A DNA stretch of 64,000 bases from Ramlibacter sp. PS4R-6 (GCF_037572775.1 NZ_JBBHKA010000001.1:868001-932000); one strand, 5' to 3'; shown: positions 11,545 to 21,475, numbered from the stretch's first letter. Program-made: numbers and translations. Notes: a model not told the origin generated them from the sequence alone.

Positions 11545-14304
11545 GTGGGCAAATCTAAATCCAAGCGTGGCCAGTTCTGGCGCGCGGACTGGTTCGTGGG
11601 CGCCGTCATCGTGGTGGCTGTGCTCATCCTGTACCAGGCGACCGACACGATCAGCACCCTCGAGCGGCGCTTCTACGATTTCGGCATCACCAGCAGTTCG
11701 CGCGCGCCGTCGGACCGCATCGCGGTGATCGCCATCGACGACCAGAGCATCGCCAACATCGGGCGCTGGCCGTGGTCGCGCGACGTGCACGCGGAGATGA
11801 TCGACAAGCTCTCCGCGGCGAAGGCCAAGACCATCGCCTACAACGTGTTCTTCAGCGAGCCGCAGGTCGACCGCGGCCTGTCGTTCATCCGCAAGCTCAA
11901 GGAGGTGCTGGGCCCGCAGGCCGACGCCGCGAACGAGCCGATCGGCAAGGTCATCGCCGAAGCGGAAGCCACGCTCGACACCGACGCCAAGCTCGCCGCC
12001 AGCATCGGCAAGGCGGGCAACGTGCTGCTGCCCTCGGTGTTCCAGCTGGGCGAGCCCCAGGGCAAGCCCGACAAGCCGCTGCCCGGCCCGGTCGCCAAGA
12101 GCGCCATCGACGAGAAGTCGGGTTTCTCGGTGCTCGCCGTGCGCGGCACCTATCCCATCGACGCGATGGGCAACCCGGCAGCCGGCATCGGCCACCTGAA
12201 CCAGTGGCCCGACGTGGACGGCGCGGTGCGCCAGGAGCCGCTGCTGGTCAACTACTACGGCCAGGCCGTGCCCTCGATGGCGCTGCTGGCCGCGGCCAAG
12301 AGCCTGAACCTCAAGCCCTCGGACATCAAGTTGAACGGCGGCGAGTCGGTGCAGATCGGCCGCCTGCGCGTGCGCACCGACGGCGCCGCGCTCATGTACC
12401 CGCAGTTCTACAAGGCGCGCGACGGCAAGATGCCCTTCGCCGTCGATTCCTTCTACGACGTGCTGGCCGGCAAGATCCCGGCGGCCAAGTACGCCGACAA
12501 GATCGTGCTGATCGGAGCGACCGCCGCCGGCGTGGGCACCGTGTTCCCCGCGCCGGGCTATGCCGGCCTGTCGCCCGCCGAATACATGGCGCACGTGACC
12601 TCCAGCATCCTGGGCGAGCACTTCATCGTCGAGCCGGGCTGGGGCCTGTGGGCCACCGCCGGCATCTTCCTGCTGGTGGCGGGCTACCTGATCGCGGGCC
12701 TGCCGCGCCTGTCCGCCGGCATGGCGGCGGGCGTCACCGCCGGCGCCTTCGTGGTGCTGCTGGCCGCGGAGTTCGCGCTGCTGTCGTCGGCCTCGATGTG
12801 GCTGAAGCTGGTGCTGCCCGCGACGCTGCTGGTGATCGGCCACCTGGGCCTGACCACCAAGCGCTTCCTGGTGACGGAAGCCGGCAAGCTCAAGTCCGAC
12901 GAGGAGTCGGCCGAGACCAACCGCATGATGGGCCTGGCGCTGCAGGGGCAGGGCCAGCTGGACATGGCGTTCGACCGCTTCCGCCGCGTGCCGCACACCG
13001 ACGCGCTGATGGACAACCTGAACAACCTCGCGCTGGACTTCGAGCGCAAGCGCCAGTTCAACAAGGCCGAGGCCGTGTACGAGTACATGGCCACGCTGGA
13101 CAAGACGTACAAGGGCCTGGAAGCCAAGCTCAATCGCGCGAAGAACCTGTCCGAGACCGTCATCCTCGGCGGCGGCGGCGCGCACCCCGGTGGCACCATG
13201 CTGCTCGATGGCGGCGGTGTCGAGAAGCCGATGCTGGGGCGTTACCAAGTCGAGAAGGAACTGGGCAAGGGCGCGATGGGCGTCGTGTACCTGGGCAAGG
13301 ACCCGAAGATCGGCCGCGTGGTGGCGATCAAGACGATGGCCCTGTCGAACGAGTTCGAGGGCGAGGAGCTGAACGACGCGCGCGAGCGCTTCTTCCGCGA
13401 GGCCGAGACGGCCGGCCGCCTGCAGCACCAGAACATCGTGACCATCTTCGATGCGGGCGAGGAACACGACCTGGCCTACATCGCCATGGAGTTCCTCAAG
13501 GGCCGCGACCTCGTCGACTACTGCAAGGACGGCAACCTGCTGCCCATGAACAAGGTGGTGACGATCGTCGAGCGCGTGGCCGGGGCGCTCGCGTACGCGC
13601 ACCGCGCCAACGTCGTGCACCGCGACATCAAGCCCGCGAACATCATGTACGAGCTGGACACCGACACCGTGAAGGTGACGGACTTCGGCATCGCGCGCAT
13701 CACCGACTCCAGCAAGACCAAGACGGGCCTGGTGCTGGGCACGCCGAGCTTCATGTCGCCCGAGCAGATCGCTGGCAAGAAGGTCGACGGCCGCTCCGAC
13801 CTGTACTCACTGGGCGTGATGCTGTTCCAGATGCTGGCCGGTGTGCTGCCTTTCCGCGGCGATTCGATGGCCGAGCTGATGTACAAGATCGCCAACGAGC
13901 CGGCGCCGGACATCCGCATCATCCGCAAGGACATCCCCGAGCGCCTGGCCGCCGTGGTTGCCAAGTCGCTCGCGAAGAAGCCCGAGGAGCGCTACCAGGA
14001 CGGCGACCAGTTCGCCGCCGACCTGAAGGCGGCGCTGGGCGATGCGGGCGCGGCGGCGTCGTCGTCGTCGGCGCCCTCCACCCTGTCCAAGGGCGAGGCG
14101 GCGCTGGCCGCGGCCAACCCGGGCGGCGAGTCCTATGCGGCGCAGGAGGGTTCCGGCGCCGCCTACGAAAAGACCGTGGTGGGCATGCCCGGCCCGGGCG
14201 ACGCGGGCTATGATGCGCCGCCACAGGGAGGGGCGGGCTCAGGGCCGGCCTACGAGAAGACCACCACCTTCACGAAGCCAGACGGTGGCGGCTCCGGCTC
14301 CTGA
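11545..14304 (+). CDS. CHASE2-domain serine/threonine protein kinase
   Basis: 919 residues. A membrane helix lies near residues 16-35, then an extracytoplasmic CHASE2 sensor (about 40-330), three further helices (about 360-440), a short helical linker, and a Hanks-type kinase. Kinase hallmarks: glycine loop GKGAMGVVYLG from 574, Lys596 in AIKTM, catalytic H692-R-D694, and D713-F-G. The Ala/Gly-rich tail (830-919) contains two Thr motifs, YEKTVV (T877) and YEKTTT (T906), that could be phospho-docking sites. I chose the GTG at 11545; an upstream TTG (11437) and GTG (11521) are in frame, but a possible promoter (TTGTCC/TAACTT at 11437-11465) falls inside that extension. First gene of a likely operon reaching the ATPase gene at 18989. 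Confidence 0.9.
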   Translation: MGKSKSKRGQFWRADWFVGAVIVVAVLILYQATDTISTLERRFYDFGITSSSRAPSDRIAVIAIDDQSIANIGRWPWSRDVHAEMIDKLSAAKAKTIAYNVFFSEPQVDRGLSFIRKLKEVLGPQADAANEPIGKVIAEAEATLDTDAKLAASIGKAGNVLLPSVFQLGEPQGKPDKPLPGPVAKSAIDEKSGFSVLAVRGTYPIDAMGNPAAGIGHLNQWPDVDGAVRQEPLLVNYYGQAVPSMALLAAAKSLNLKPSDIKLNGGESVQIGRLRVRTDGAALMYPQFYKARDGKMPFAVDSFYDVLAGKIPAAKYADKIVLIGATAAGVGTVFPAPGYAGLSPAEYMAHVTSSILGEHFIVEPGWGLWATAGIFLLVAGYLIAGLPRLSAGMAAGVTAGAFVVLLAAEFALLSSASMWLKLVLPATLLVIGHLGLTTKRFLVTEAGKLKSDEESAETNRMMGLALQGQGQLDMAFDRFRRVPHTDALMDNLNNLALDFERKRQFNKAEAVYEYMATLDKTYKGLEAKLNRAKNLSETVILGGGGAHPGGTMLLDGGGVEKPMLGRYQVEKELGKGAMGVVYLGKDPKIGRVVAIKTMALSNEFEGEELNDARERFFREAETAGRLQHQNIVTIFDAGEEHDLAYIAMEFLKGRDLVDYCKDGNLLPMNKVVTIVERVAGALAYAHRANVVHRDIKPANIMYELDTDTVKVTDFGIARITDSSKTKTGLVLGTPSFMSPEQIAGKKVDGRSDLYSLGVMLFQMLAGVLPFRGDSMAELMYKIANEPAPDIRIIRKDIPERLAAVVAKSLAKKPEERYQDGDQFAADLKAALGDAGAAASSSSAPSTLSKGEAALAAANPGGESYAAQEGSGAAYEKTVVGMPGPGDAGYDAPPQGGAGSGPAYEKTTTFTKPDGGGSGS

Positions 14305-14313
14305 CCGGCCAAC

Positions 14314-15099
14314 ATGAATTACGAGTTCAGCATCCGCACCGACCCGGGCCTCGCGCGTGAGAACAACGAGGACTCGGTCGCCCTCGACGAGGATTCGCGC
14401 CTGGCGATCCTGGCCGACGGCATGGGCGGGTACAACGCCGGCGAGATCGCCAGCGGCATGGCCACCACCTTCATCAAGTCGGAGCTGGGTCGCTGGCTGT
14501 CGCAGGCCGGGCGCAACGCCAACCCGCGCGAGGTGCGGCGGGCCATGGAGATCTGCGTCGACAACGCCAACCGCTCGATCTTCAACGCCGCCAACTCGAA
14601 CCCGCAGTACAGCGGCATGGGCACGACGCTCGTGCTCGCCTGCTTCGGCGAAGGGCGCCTGATCCTGGGCCACATCGGCGATTCGCGCTGCTACCGCGTG
14701 CGCGGTGCCGAGATCGCCCAGATCACCAAGGACCACTCGCTGCTGCAGGAGCAGATGGACGCCGGCCTGATCACGCCGGAGCAGGCGGCCACCTCGACGA
14801 ACAAGAACCTGGTGACGCGCGCCCTCGGTGTGGAGGACGCGGTGTTGCTGGAAGTCAACGAACACAAGGTCGAGCCGGGCGATATCTACCTCATGTGCTC
14901 GGATGGTTTGTCCGACATGGTGGATGATGACGGGATCGCCAAGATCCTCGCGCAGGATGTACCGCTGGAACAGAAGGTGGCCATGTTGATCGACGCGGCC
15001 AATGCCAATGGAGGCCGGGACAACATCTCGGTGCTGGTGGCCCAGGCGAACGAGGGTTCGCGGAGGAAAGGCCTGATTTCCCGGTTGCTCGGGAAATAG
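14314..15099 (+). CDS. PP2C-family Ser/Thr protein phosphatase
   Basis: 261 residues, the compact bacterial Stp1/PrpC type. The metal-binding motifs are in order: RENNEDS near residue 15, ADGMGGYNAGE near 35, GMGTT near 93, HIGDSRCYR near 113 and CSDGLSDMVDDD near 190, with the final GGRDNISVLV. It would remove phosphate from Thr/Ser residues modified by the kinase encoded nine bases upstream. Kinase-phosphatase pairing with a following FHA protein is a familiar bacterial arrangement. Confidence 0.93.
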   Translation: MNYEFSIRTDPGLARENNEDSVALDEDSRLAILADGMGGYNAGEIASGMATTFIKSELGRWLSQAGRNANPREVRRAMEICVDNANRSIFNAANSNPQYSGMGTTLVLACFGEGRLILGHIGDSRCYRVRGAEIAQITKDHSLLQEQMDAGLITPEQAATSTNKNLVTRALGVEDAVLLEVNEHKVEPGDIYLMCSDGLSDMVDDDGIAKILAQDVPLEQKVAMLIDAANANGGRDNISVLVAQANEGSRRKGLISRLLGK

Positions 15100-15154
15100 G
15101 CGGCTTTCGTACTAGTTTGCCGATAATGACGAGGAATTCGAACAGGAGCGGGCC

Positions 15155-15841
15155 ATGCCGAAGATGATCGTCTCGATTGACGGCGTCGTCATCAAGGAAG
15201 TGCAGTTGACCAAGGACCGGACGACGCTGGGTCGCCGGCCCTACAACGACATCGTGATCGACAACCTCGCCGTGAGCGGCGAGCACGCCGTGCTGGCGAT
15301 GAGCGGGCAGGAGGTCTACCTCGAGGACCTGAACAGCACCAACGGCACGTACATCAACGGCAAGGCCGTCAAGAAGCAGCTGCTCGCGAACAACGACACG
15401 GTGGAGATCGGCAAGTACAAGATCAAGTTCATCCACGAGCAGCCGGCGTTCGCGGGTGCCGAGAAGACCGTGATCCTCAAGCCCGGCTCGATCCTGCCGC
15501 CGGCCAAGCCGCCGGCCGCCGCGCCCGCTCCCGGCGCTCCCGCCGCCAGCGTGGAGGCGCAGCAGGCCGACCTGGGCCAGATCAACGCGAGCATCAAGGT
15601 GCTGTCGGGCGCCGCCGCCGGCCGGCAGGTGCCGCTGGTGAAGGTGGTGACCACCATCGGCAAGCCCGGGGTGGCGGTGGCCGCGATCACCAAGCGGCCG
15701 CACGGTTTCGTCGTGGCCCATGTGGAGGGCAGCAACAAGCCGACGCTGAACGGCGCGGCCATCGGCGCGGAGCCGGTGACGCTGAAGAACGGCGACTTGC
15801 TGGAGCTCGCGGGCACCCAGATGCAGTTCGTCCAGGCCTGA
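15155..15841 (+). CDS. FHA-domain phosphothreonine-binding protein
   Basis: 228 residues. A canonical FHA domain covers about 23-92, with the phosphothreonine-contact residues in LGRRPYND, SGEHAVL and NSTNGTYING. An Ala/Pro linker follows (about 112-140). The C-terminal part (about 150-228) reads like a second FHA fold: VTTIGKPG, then a TLNGAAIG turn and NGDLLEL, but without the Arg/Ser binding residues. EKTVIL (T105) resembles the Thr motifs in the kinase tail. No membrane segment. An AGGAG ribosome site precedes the ATG. It probably recognises proteins phosphorylated by the kinase upstream. Confidence 0.9.
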   Translation: MPKMIVSIDGVVIKEVQLTKDRTTLGRRPYNDIVIDNLAVSGEHAVLAMSGQEVYLEDLNSTNGTYINGKAVKKQLLANNDTVEIGKYKIKFIHEQPAFAGAEKTVILKPGSILPPAKPPAAAPAPGAPAASVEAQQADLGQINASIKVLSGAAAGRQVPLVKVVTTIGKPGVAVAAITKRPHGFVVAHVEGSNKPTLNGAAIGAEPVTLKNGDLLELAGTQMQFVQA

Positions 15842-15915
15842 TGGCCCGGCGGGCGTAGTCCGTACAGCGCGGCGCACGAGAACGCCGCCTCACCGAAAGA
15901 GGGGTTCGGGGCCTT

Positions 15916-18165
15916 ATGGGCTTGCTCTCCAAACACTGGTCCCGCATCGCGGTGACGCTGGTTCCGCTGGTGTTCGCGCTGCTGCACGCGATGGGCGTGC
16001 TGCACATCGGCGTGCTGCAGCGCCTGGACGACATCATCTACGACGCCCGCCTGCGCGCCACGATGCCGCGCACGCTGGACGACCGCATCGTGATCGTCGA
16101 CCTCGACGAAAAGAGCCTGGGCGAGCTGGGGCACTGGCCCTGGGGGCGCAACAAGCTCGCGGCCATGATGGACGAACTGTTCGACCGCCAGAAGGTCGCG
16201 GTGGTCGGCTTCGACGTGGTGTTCGCCGAGGCGGACGACAGTTCGGGCCTGCAGCGCCTGCGCCAGCTCGCGCAGGGTGAGCTCAAGGACGCCCCCGGTT
16301 TCGTCAGCCGCCTGGAGCAGATCCAGGGCTCGCTGGACTACGACGCCCTCTTCGCGAAGTCGCTCGCGAAGCGCCCGGTCGTCATGGGGTACTACTTCAC
16401 GCACGACCCGCAGGGCAAGGGCTTCCTGCCGGAGCCGGTGCTGCAGAAGGCGGACCTGCAGGGCCGCACCATCCGCTTCTACGGGTGGGAAGGCTACGGC
16501 TCCAACATCGACGTGCTGGGCAAGAACGCGCCGATGGCCGGCTTCTTCAACCCCGTGGTCGACAACGACGGCGTGCTGCGCTCCATCCCGCTGCTCTCCG
16601 AGTACGGGGGCAAGTACTACGAGACGCTGTCGCTCGCCATGTACCGCCTCGCCATCGGCCTGCCGACGGTGGAGCCCGGCTTCCCGAAAGACACGAAGTT
16701 CTTCAGCTCCAAGACCTACAACGCGCTCGAGAGCATCAACCTGCGCAAGGGCAAGGGCCACTTCGCCATTCCCGTGGACGACAAGGTGGCCAGCCTGATC
16801 CCCTACCGCGGCCTTGGTGGCGTCAAGGGCGGCAGCTTCCGCTACGTGTCCGCGGCCGACGTCATCGGCAAGCGCCTGAAGGAAGGCGAACTGAAGGACC
16901 GCATCATCCTGGTGGGCACGACGGCCGTGGGCCTGCAGGACTTGCGGATCGCCCCGGTCGGCGAAACCTACCCGGGCGTCGAGGCGCATGCCAACGTCAT
17001 CTCGGGCCTGCTGGACGGCAAGGTGTTCTACAAGCCCGACTACGCGGTGGGTTACGACGTCTTCATGATCGTCGTGGCCGGGCTGGTGCTGGCCCTGGGG
17101 CTGCCGCTCCTGTCGGCGACGCGCGCCGTGATCCTGAGCGCCGTCGTCATCGCCATCGTCTTCGGCTTCAACTGGTACCTGTTCACCGCCGAGGGCCTGG
17201 TGCTGCCGCTGGCGGCCGCGCTCGTCATGAGCATCACGGCCTTCGCGCTGAACATGTCCTACGGCTACTTCGTGGAAAGCCGCAGCAAGCGCAACCTGGC
17301 CCACCTGTTCGGCACCTACGTGCCGCCCGAGCTGGTCGACGAGATGGTCAAGGACCCCGAGGCCTACTCGATGGCGGCCGCGAGCAAGGAGCTGACGGTG
17401 ATGTTCTGCGACATGCGCGGCTTCACCAAGATGTCCGAGACCATGGAGCCGTTGAAGCTGCAGGAGCTGCTCAATTCGGTGTTCAACCGCCTGACGGACA
17501 TCATCCGCGGCAACCGCGGCACCATCGACAAGTACATGGGCGACTGCGTGATGGCCTTCTGGGGCGCGCCGGTGGACCTGCCGAACCACGCCTTCCTGGC
17601 CTCCAAGACCTCGATGGAGATGGCCAACGCCGTGCGCAAGATCAACGAGGAACACCGCGCCAAGGGCATCCCCGAGATCGGCGTGGGCATCGGCCTGAAC
17701 ACCGGCAGCATGTGCGTGGGCGACATGGGCTCGGAGCTGCGCCGGGCCTACACCGTCATCGGTGACTCCGTCAACCTGGGTTCCCGCCTGGAGGGCCTGT
17801 CCAAGGTCTATGGCGTGGACATCGTGGTCAGCGAGTCCACCCGCAAGCTGGCCAACGAGTTCGCCTGGCAGGAACTGGACCGCGTGCGCGTCAAGGGCAA
17901 GGAGCAGGCCGTGGCCATCTTCTGGCCGCTCGCGCCGGCCGACCGGCTGGACAAGGCCTACCAGGACGAACTCAAGACCTGGGCCGCTTTCCTCAAGGCC
18001 TACCGCGCGCAGGACTGGGACAACTGCGACCTGCACCTGTTGAACCTGCAGCGGATGAACCCCAAAAAATACCTTTACGAGTTGTATTCGGAACGTGTAG
18101 CCTCGATGAGGTTGCTGCCGTTCGACCCCGAGTGGGACGGCGCCACCAACTTCGAGACCAAGTAA
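15916..18165 (+). CDS. CHASE2-domain class III adenylate/guanylate cyclase
   Basis: 749 residues. An N-terminal membrane helix (about 13-30) is followed by an extracytoplasmic CHASE2 sensor (about 35-360) and three helices (about 378-450). The cytoplasmic class III cyclase domain starts near 485. Metal-binding Asp residues are D499 (FCDMRGF) and D543 (KYMGD); K539 and the IGDSVNLGSRLE motif complete the active site. This makes cAMP or cGMP; sequence alone does not settle which, although the Lys/Asp pair is more typical of cAMP formation. The CHASE2 region is analogous to that of the kinase upstream. Ten bases separate it from the phosphodiesterase-like gene. Confidence 0.9.
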   Translation: MGLLSKHWSRIAVTLVPLVFALLHAMGVLHIGVLQRLDDIIYDARLRATMPRTLDDRIVIVDLDEKSLGELGHWPWGRNKLAAMMDELFDRQKVAVVGFDVVFAEADDSSGLQRLRQLAQGELKDAPGFVSRLEQIQGSLDYDALFAKSLAKRPVVMGYYFTHDPQGKGFLPEPVLQKADLQGRTIRFYGWEGYGSNIDVLGKNAPMAGFFNPVVDNDGVLRSIPLLSEYGGKYYETLSLAMYRLAIGLPTVEPGFPKDTKFFSSKTYNALESINLRKGKGHFAIPVDDKVASLIPYRGLGGVKGGSFRYVSAADVIGKRLKEGELKDRIILVGTTAVGLQDLRIAPVGETYPGVEAHANVISGLLDGKVFYKPDYAVGYDVFMIVVAGLVLALGLPLLSATRAVILSAVVIAIVFGFNWYLFTAEGLVLPLAAALVMSITAFALNMSYGYFVESRSKRNLAHLFGTYVPPELVDEMVKDPEAYSMAAASKELTVMFCDMRGFTKMSETMEPLKLQELLNSVFNRLTDIIRGNRGTIDKYMGDCVMAFWGAPVDLPNHAFLASKTSMEMANAVRKINEEHRAKGIPEIGVGIGLNTGSMCVGDMGSELRRAYTVIGDSVNLGSRLEGLSKVYGVDIVVSESTRKLANEFAWQELDRVRVKGKEQAVAIFWPLAPADRLDKAYQDELKTWAAFLKAYRAQDWDNCDLHLLNLQRMNPKKYLYELYSERVASMRLLPFDPEWDGATNFETK

Positions 18166-18175
18166 GGACAACCGG

Positions 18176-18967
18176 ATGAAGGTGCGGGTGCTGGGCTGCT
18201 CCGGGGCGATCGCCAAGGATTGCCGGACCACCTCTTTCCTGCTCGATTCCGACGTGCTGGTCGACTGCGGCACCGGGGTGGGCGACCTGACCCTTGCCGA
18301 GATGAAGGGAATCGACTACGTCCTCGTGACGCATTCCCACCTGGACCACGTGGCGTCGCTGCCGCTGATGATCGACGCGATCGCCTCCTCGCTGACCAAG
18401 CCCGTGCAGGTCCACGCGCTGCCCGGCACGATCGCCGCGCTGAAGGCGCACATCTTCAACAACGTGATCTGGCCCGATTTCTCGCGCATCCCCACGCCCG
18501 AGAAACCCTTCATCACGTTCCACGAAATCCAGGTCGGCCAGACGCTGGAGCTGCCCGGCAAGCGCATCGAGGTGCTGCCCGCGGTGCACACCGTCCCGGC
18601 GTGCGGCTTCGCAGTCACCTCGGGCAAGGGCTGCTGGATCTTCACCGGCGACACCGAGCGCAACCCGGCCTTCTGGCGCCGCATCAACCAGATGAACGTC
18701 GCGGCGCTGGTGATCGAGACGGCCTTCTCCAACCGCGAGAAGGAGCTGGCCAAGCGCGCGCTGCACCTGGCGCCGGCCTCGCTCGCCGAGGAGCTCGACC
18801 TGATCGACAAGAACAAGCGCTTCCCCATCTTCATCACGCACACCAAGCCGGCCGAGACCGAGATGATCATGGCGGAGATCCAGAAGTTCGACCAGACGCA
18901 GCCGTTCGGCCCGAACGTCACCCACGACATCCGCTGGCTCCATGCGGGCCAGGAATTCGAGTTGTAA
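18176..18967 (+). CDS. Metallo-beta-lactamase-fold protein, probable class II cyclic nucleotide phosphodiesterase
   Basis: 263 residues. It carries the zinc motif H53-S-H55-L-D57-H58, a later VHTVPACGF histidine, TGDTERN and FITHTKP, in the order expected for this fold. The overall layout resembles class II 3',5'-cyclic nucleotide phosphodiesterases. Placement ten bases after a class III cyclase supports a role in hydrolysing its product, but RNase Z-like or other hydrolase activity cannot be excluded from sequence. No signal peptide, so it is cytoplasmic. Confidence 0.75.
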   Translation: MKVRVLGCSGAIAKDCRTTSFLLDSDVLVDCGTGVGDLTLAEMKGIDYVLVTHSHLDHVASLPLMIDAIASSLTKPVQVHALPGTIAALKAHIFNNVIWPDFSRIPTPEKPFITFHEIQVGQTLELPGKRIEVLPAVHTVPACGFAVTSGKGCWIFTGDTERNPAFWRRINQMNVAALVIETAFSNREKELAKRALHLAPASLAEELDLIDKNKRFPIFITHTKPAETEMIMAEIQKFDQTQPFGPNVTHDIRWLHAGQEFEL

Positions 18968-18988
18968 AGAGAGCGGAGGCCACCACCC

Positions 18989-21403
18989 ATGAGTGCCGTG
19001 CTCAAGCCGCAAGTCGGCGGCGATTCCCAAGCATTCTTCGAGTCCCAGCAGCTGCCGCCGGACAAGCGCGGCGTTTCGTTCGAAGCGCTCTTCTACCGCC
19101 AGCTGCAGCTGGTCACCACGAAGATCCACGAGACCGAGAACATCGACCAGATCATGCTGGAGTCCAGCCAGGACATCTGCAAGCTGTTCAACGCCGACCG
19201 CCTCACGCTCTACGCCGTCAACGAGGACCGCACGGCCATCGTCTCCAAGATCAAGACCGGCCTGAACGCGAGCAAGGACCTCAAGCTGCCGATCACGCCG
19301 CAGTCGCTGGCCGGCTACGCGGCGTTCTCGCGCCAGATGGTCAACATCGCCGACGTCTACGACGACGAGGCGCTCAAGAAGATCCACCCGAACCTCGCCT
19401 TCCTCAAGGAGGTCGACAAGCGCTCGGGCTACCGCACCAAGCAGATGATGGTGGTGCCGATCATGGAAGGCGAGAACCTGCACGGCGTGCTGCAGGTGAT
19501 CAACAACAAGAACGACCACCCCTTCGGCGACCTCGAGATCGAAGGCGCCACGCAGCTGTGCAAGACCCTGGCCACCGCGATCCGCCAGCGCATGGCCAAG
19601 GCCGAGGAAAGCGCACGCCGCCGCGCGACGCGTTACTCGGGGCTGGTGAGCGCCGGCGTCATCACGGCCGACGAACTGGAGAACGCGATCCGCAAGGCGC
19701 GCGAGGACGCCAAGCCGGTCGAGCACGTGCTGATGGCTGACTACCAGATCCGCCCGGCGCAGATCGGCCCGTCGCTCGCCAAGTATTTCGGCGTGCCGTA
19801 CGAGCCTTTCAACCCCGGCCGCCTGAAGGTCGAAGCGCTGCACGGGCCGCTCAAGAAGGACTTCATCATCGAGCAGGGCTGGCTGCCATGCGAGGAGTCG
19901 CCCGAAGGCCTGATCGTCATGTGCCTCGACCCGGAGGCCGTGCGTGGTTCGCGCATGGTGCCGCAGGTGCTGCCGCGCTTTTCCAAGTTCGCCTACCGCG
20001 TCACCACGCAGACGGAGTTCGAGGAAACGCTCGCGCAGATCTACGGCGCCGAGGATGCCGGGCCGTCGGTGGACGAACTGCTGGCGGACATGGGCAGCGC
20101 CGGCGACGACGACATCGGGCTCGAGGACGACTCGGTCTCCGCAGCCGCCGACAACGAGCTGGTCAAGCTGGTGAACAAGGTGATCATCGACGCCTACAAC
20201 ATGAAGGCGTCGGACATCCACATCGAGCCGTTGCCCGGCAAGGCCAAGACCGGCATCCGCTTCCGCGTGGACGGCTCGCTGCAGCCGTACATCGAGGTGC
20301 CCGCGCACTTCCGCCAGGCGCTGGTCACGCGCCTGAAGATCATGTGCGACCTGGACATCTCCGAGAAGCGCAAGCCGCAGGACGGCAAGATCAAGTTCAA
20401 GAAGTACGGGCCGCTGGACATCGAGTTGCGCGTGGCCACCATCCCGTCTGCCGGCCAGGTCGAAGACGTCGTGATGCGTATCCTGGCGGCCGGCGAGCCG
20501 ATCCCGCTGGAGAAGCTGGGCCTCACGCCGATCAACAAGGAGCGCCTCGAGAAGACGGTGAGCAAGCCCTACGGCCTGTTCTACGTGTGCGGCCCGACGG
20601 GTTCGGGCAAGACGACCACGCTGCACTCGGTGCTGAAGTTCCTCAACAACGTCGACACCAAGATCTGGACGGCCGAGGACCCGGTCGAAATCACGCAGAA
20701 GGGCCTGCGCCAGGTCCAGATCAACAAGAAGGCCGGCATCGACTTCGCGCTGGTGATGCGCGCCTTCCTGCGCGCGGACCCGGACATCATCATGGTCGGC
20801 GAGTCGCGCGACAAGGAAACGGTGTCCATGGGCGTGGAAGCCTCGCTCACCGGCCACCTGGTGTTCTCCACGCTGCACACGAACTCCGCGCCCGAATCGA
20901 TCATCCGCCTGCTGGACATGGGCATGGACCCGTTCAACTTCGCGGACGCCCTGCTGGGCATCCTCGCGCAGCGCCTGGCCAAGAAGCTGTGCGACTGCAA
21001 GGAGGCGTACGACCCCGACCCGGAGGAGATCAAGACCTTCATCGCCGAATACGCCGAGGACCTGCGCCAGACCGAGGCGTGGAAGAAGGACTATGCGGGC
21101 GAGGCCAAGAAGCTGTACGACACCTGGGTCAAGGACTACGGCCAGGACGGGAAGCTGAAGTTCTACAACCCGGTGGGCTGCGAGAAGTGCAACAAGAGCG
21201 GCTACAAGGGCCGGATCGGCCTGCACGAGCTCTTGGTGGCCGACGACGCCGTCAAGAAGCTGGTGCAGGAACGTGCGCGCGTGGCCGACATCTTCGTGCA
21301 GGCGGTGGCCAGCGGCATGCGCACCTTGAAGATGGACGGCATGGAGAAGATCATGATGGGCCTGACCAGCCTGAAGATGGTCCGCTCCGTCTGCATCAAG
21401 TAG
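18989..21403 (+). CDS. GAF-domain PilB/GspE-family motor ATPase
   Basis: 804 residues, longer than ordinary PilB because of an added N-terminal GAF domain (about 40-200). Next are a GspE/MshE-type N-terminal module (about 215-290) and the ATPase core. Walker A GPTGSGKT is at 535-542; the Asp/His boxes and Walker B ([24 protein letters not shown]) follow. Zinc-type Cys pairs CDC (668-670) and CEKC (731-734) are separated by an unusually long, charged insert. This family powers assembly of type IV pili or type II secretion pseudopili. GAF domains often bind cyclic nucleotides, which fits the cyclase and phosphodiesterase genes just upstream. GGAGG precedes the ATG. Confidence 0.88.
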   Translation: MSAVLKPQVGGDSQAFFESQQLPPDKRGVSFEALFYRQLQLVTTKIHETENIDQIMLESSQDICKLFNADRLTLYAVNEDRTAIVSKIKTGLNASKDLKLPITPQSLAGYAAFSRQMVNIADVYDDEALKKIHPNLAFLKEVDKRSGYRTKQMMVVPIMEGENLHGVLQVINNKNDHPFGDLEIEGATQLCKTLATAIRQRMAKAEESARRRATRYSGLVSAGVITADELENAIRKAREDAKPVEHVLMADYQIRPAQIGPSLAKYFGVPYEPFNPGRLKVEALHGPLKKDFIIEQGWLPCEESPEGLIVMCLDPEAVRGSRMVPQVLPRFSKFAYRVTTQTEFEETLAQIYGAEDAGPSVDELLADMGSAGDDDIGLEDDSVSAAADNELVKLVNKVIIDAYNMKASDIHIEPLPGKAKTGIRFRVDGSLQPYIEVPAHFRQALVTRLKIMCDLDISEKRKPQDGKIKFKKYGPLDIELRVATIPSAGQVEDVVMRILAAGEPIPLEKLGLTPINKERLEKTVSKPYGLFYVCGPTGSGKTTTLHSVLKFLNNVDTKIWTAEDPVEITQKGLRQVQINKKAGIDFALVMRAFLRADPDIIMVGESRDKETVSMGVEASLTGHLVFSTLHTNSAPESIIRLLDMGMDPFNFADALLGILAQRLAKKLCDCKEAYDPDPEEIKTFIAEYAEDLRQTEAWKKDYAGEAKKLYDTWVKDYGQDGKLKFYNPVGCEKCNKSGYKGRIGLHELLVADDAVKKLVQERARVADIFVQAVASGMRTLKMDGMEKIMMGLTSLKMVRSVCIK

Positions 21404-21441
21404 CCGGGCGACAAAAATGTCGTGCGCGTGGGGCGCGATCT

Positions 21442-21475
21442 GCCACATTTGGCGTTCCGCCCCGCAACATTTGCC
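21442..21475 (+). promoter_or_regulatory. Paired 12-bp direct repeats, candidate activator sites for pilA
   Basis: GCCACATTTGGC (21442-21453) and GCAACATTTGCC (21464-21475) agree at 10 of 12 positions and start exactly 22 bp apart, about two helical turns. They end about 30 bp upstream of the -24 element of the sigma-54 promoter. That is a suitable place for an enhancer-binding protein such as PilR, though the sequence was not matched to a known PilR consensus. Confidence 0.5.

Noticed and set aside
15869-15888. GCGGCG/CGCCGC hairpin before the cyclase gene, possible terminator
   Set aside because: No T-run follows it, and the operon continues with close spacing, so I did not call a terminator.
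17993-21448. 1151-codon open frame on the minus strand
   Set aside because: Antisense to the phosphodiesterase and ATPase genes, whose proteins are clearly real. Composition is typical of a shadow frame.
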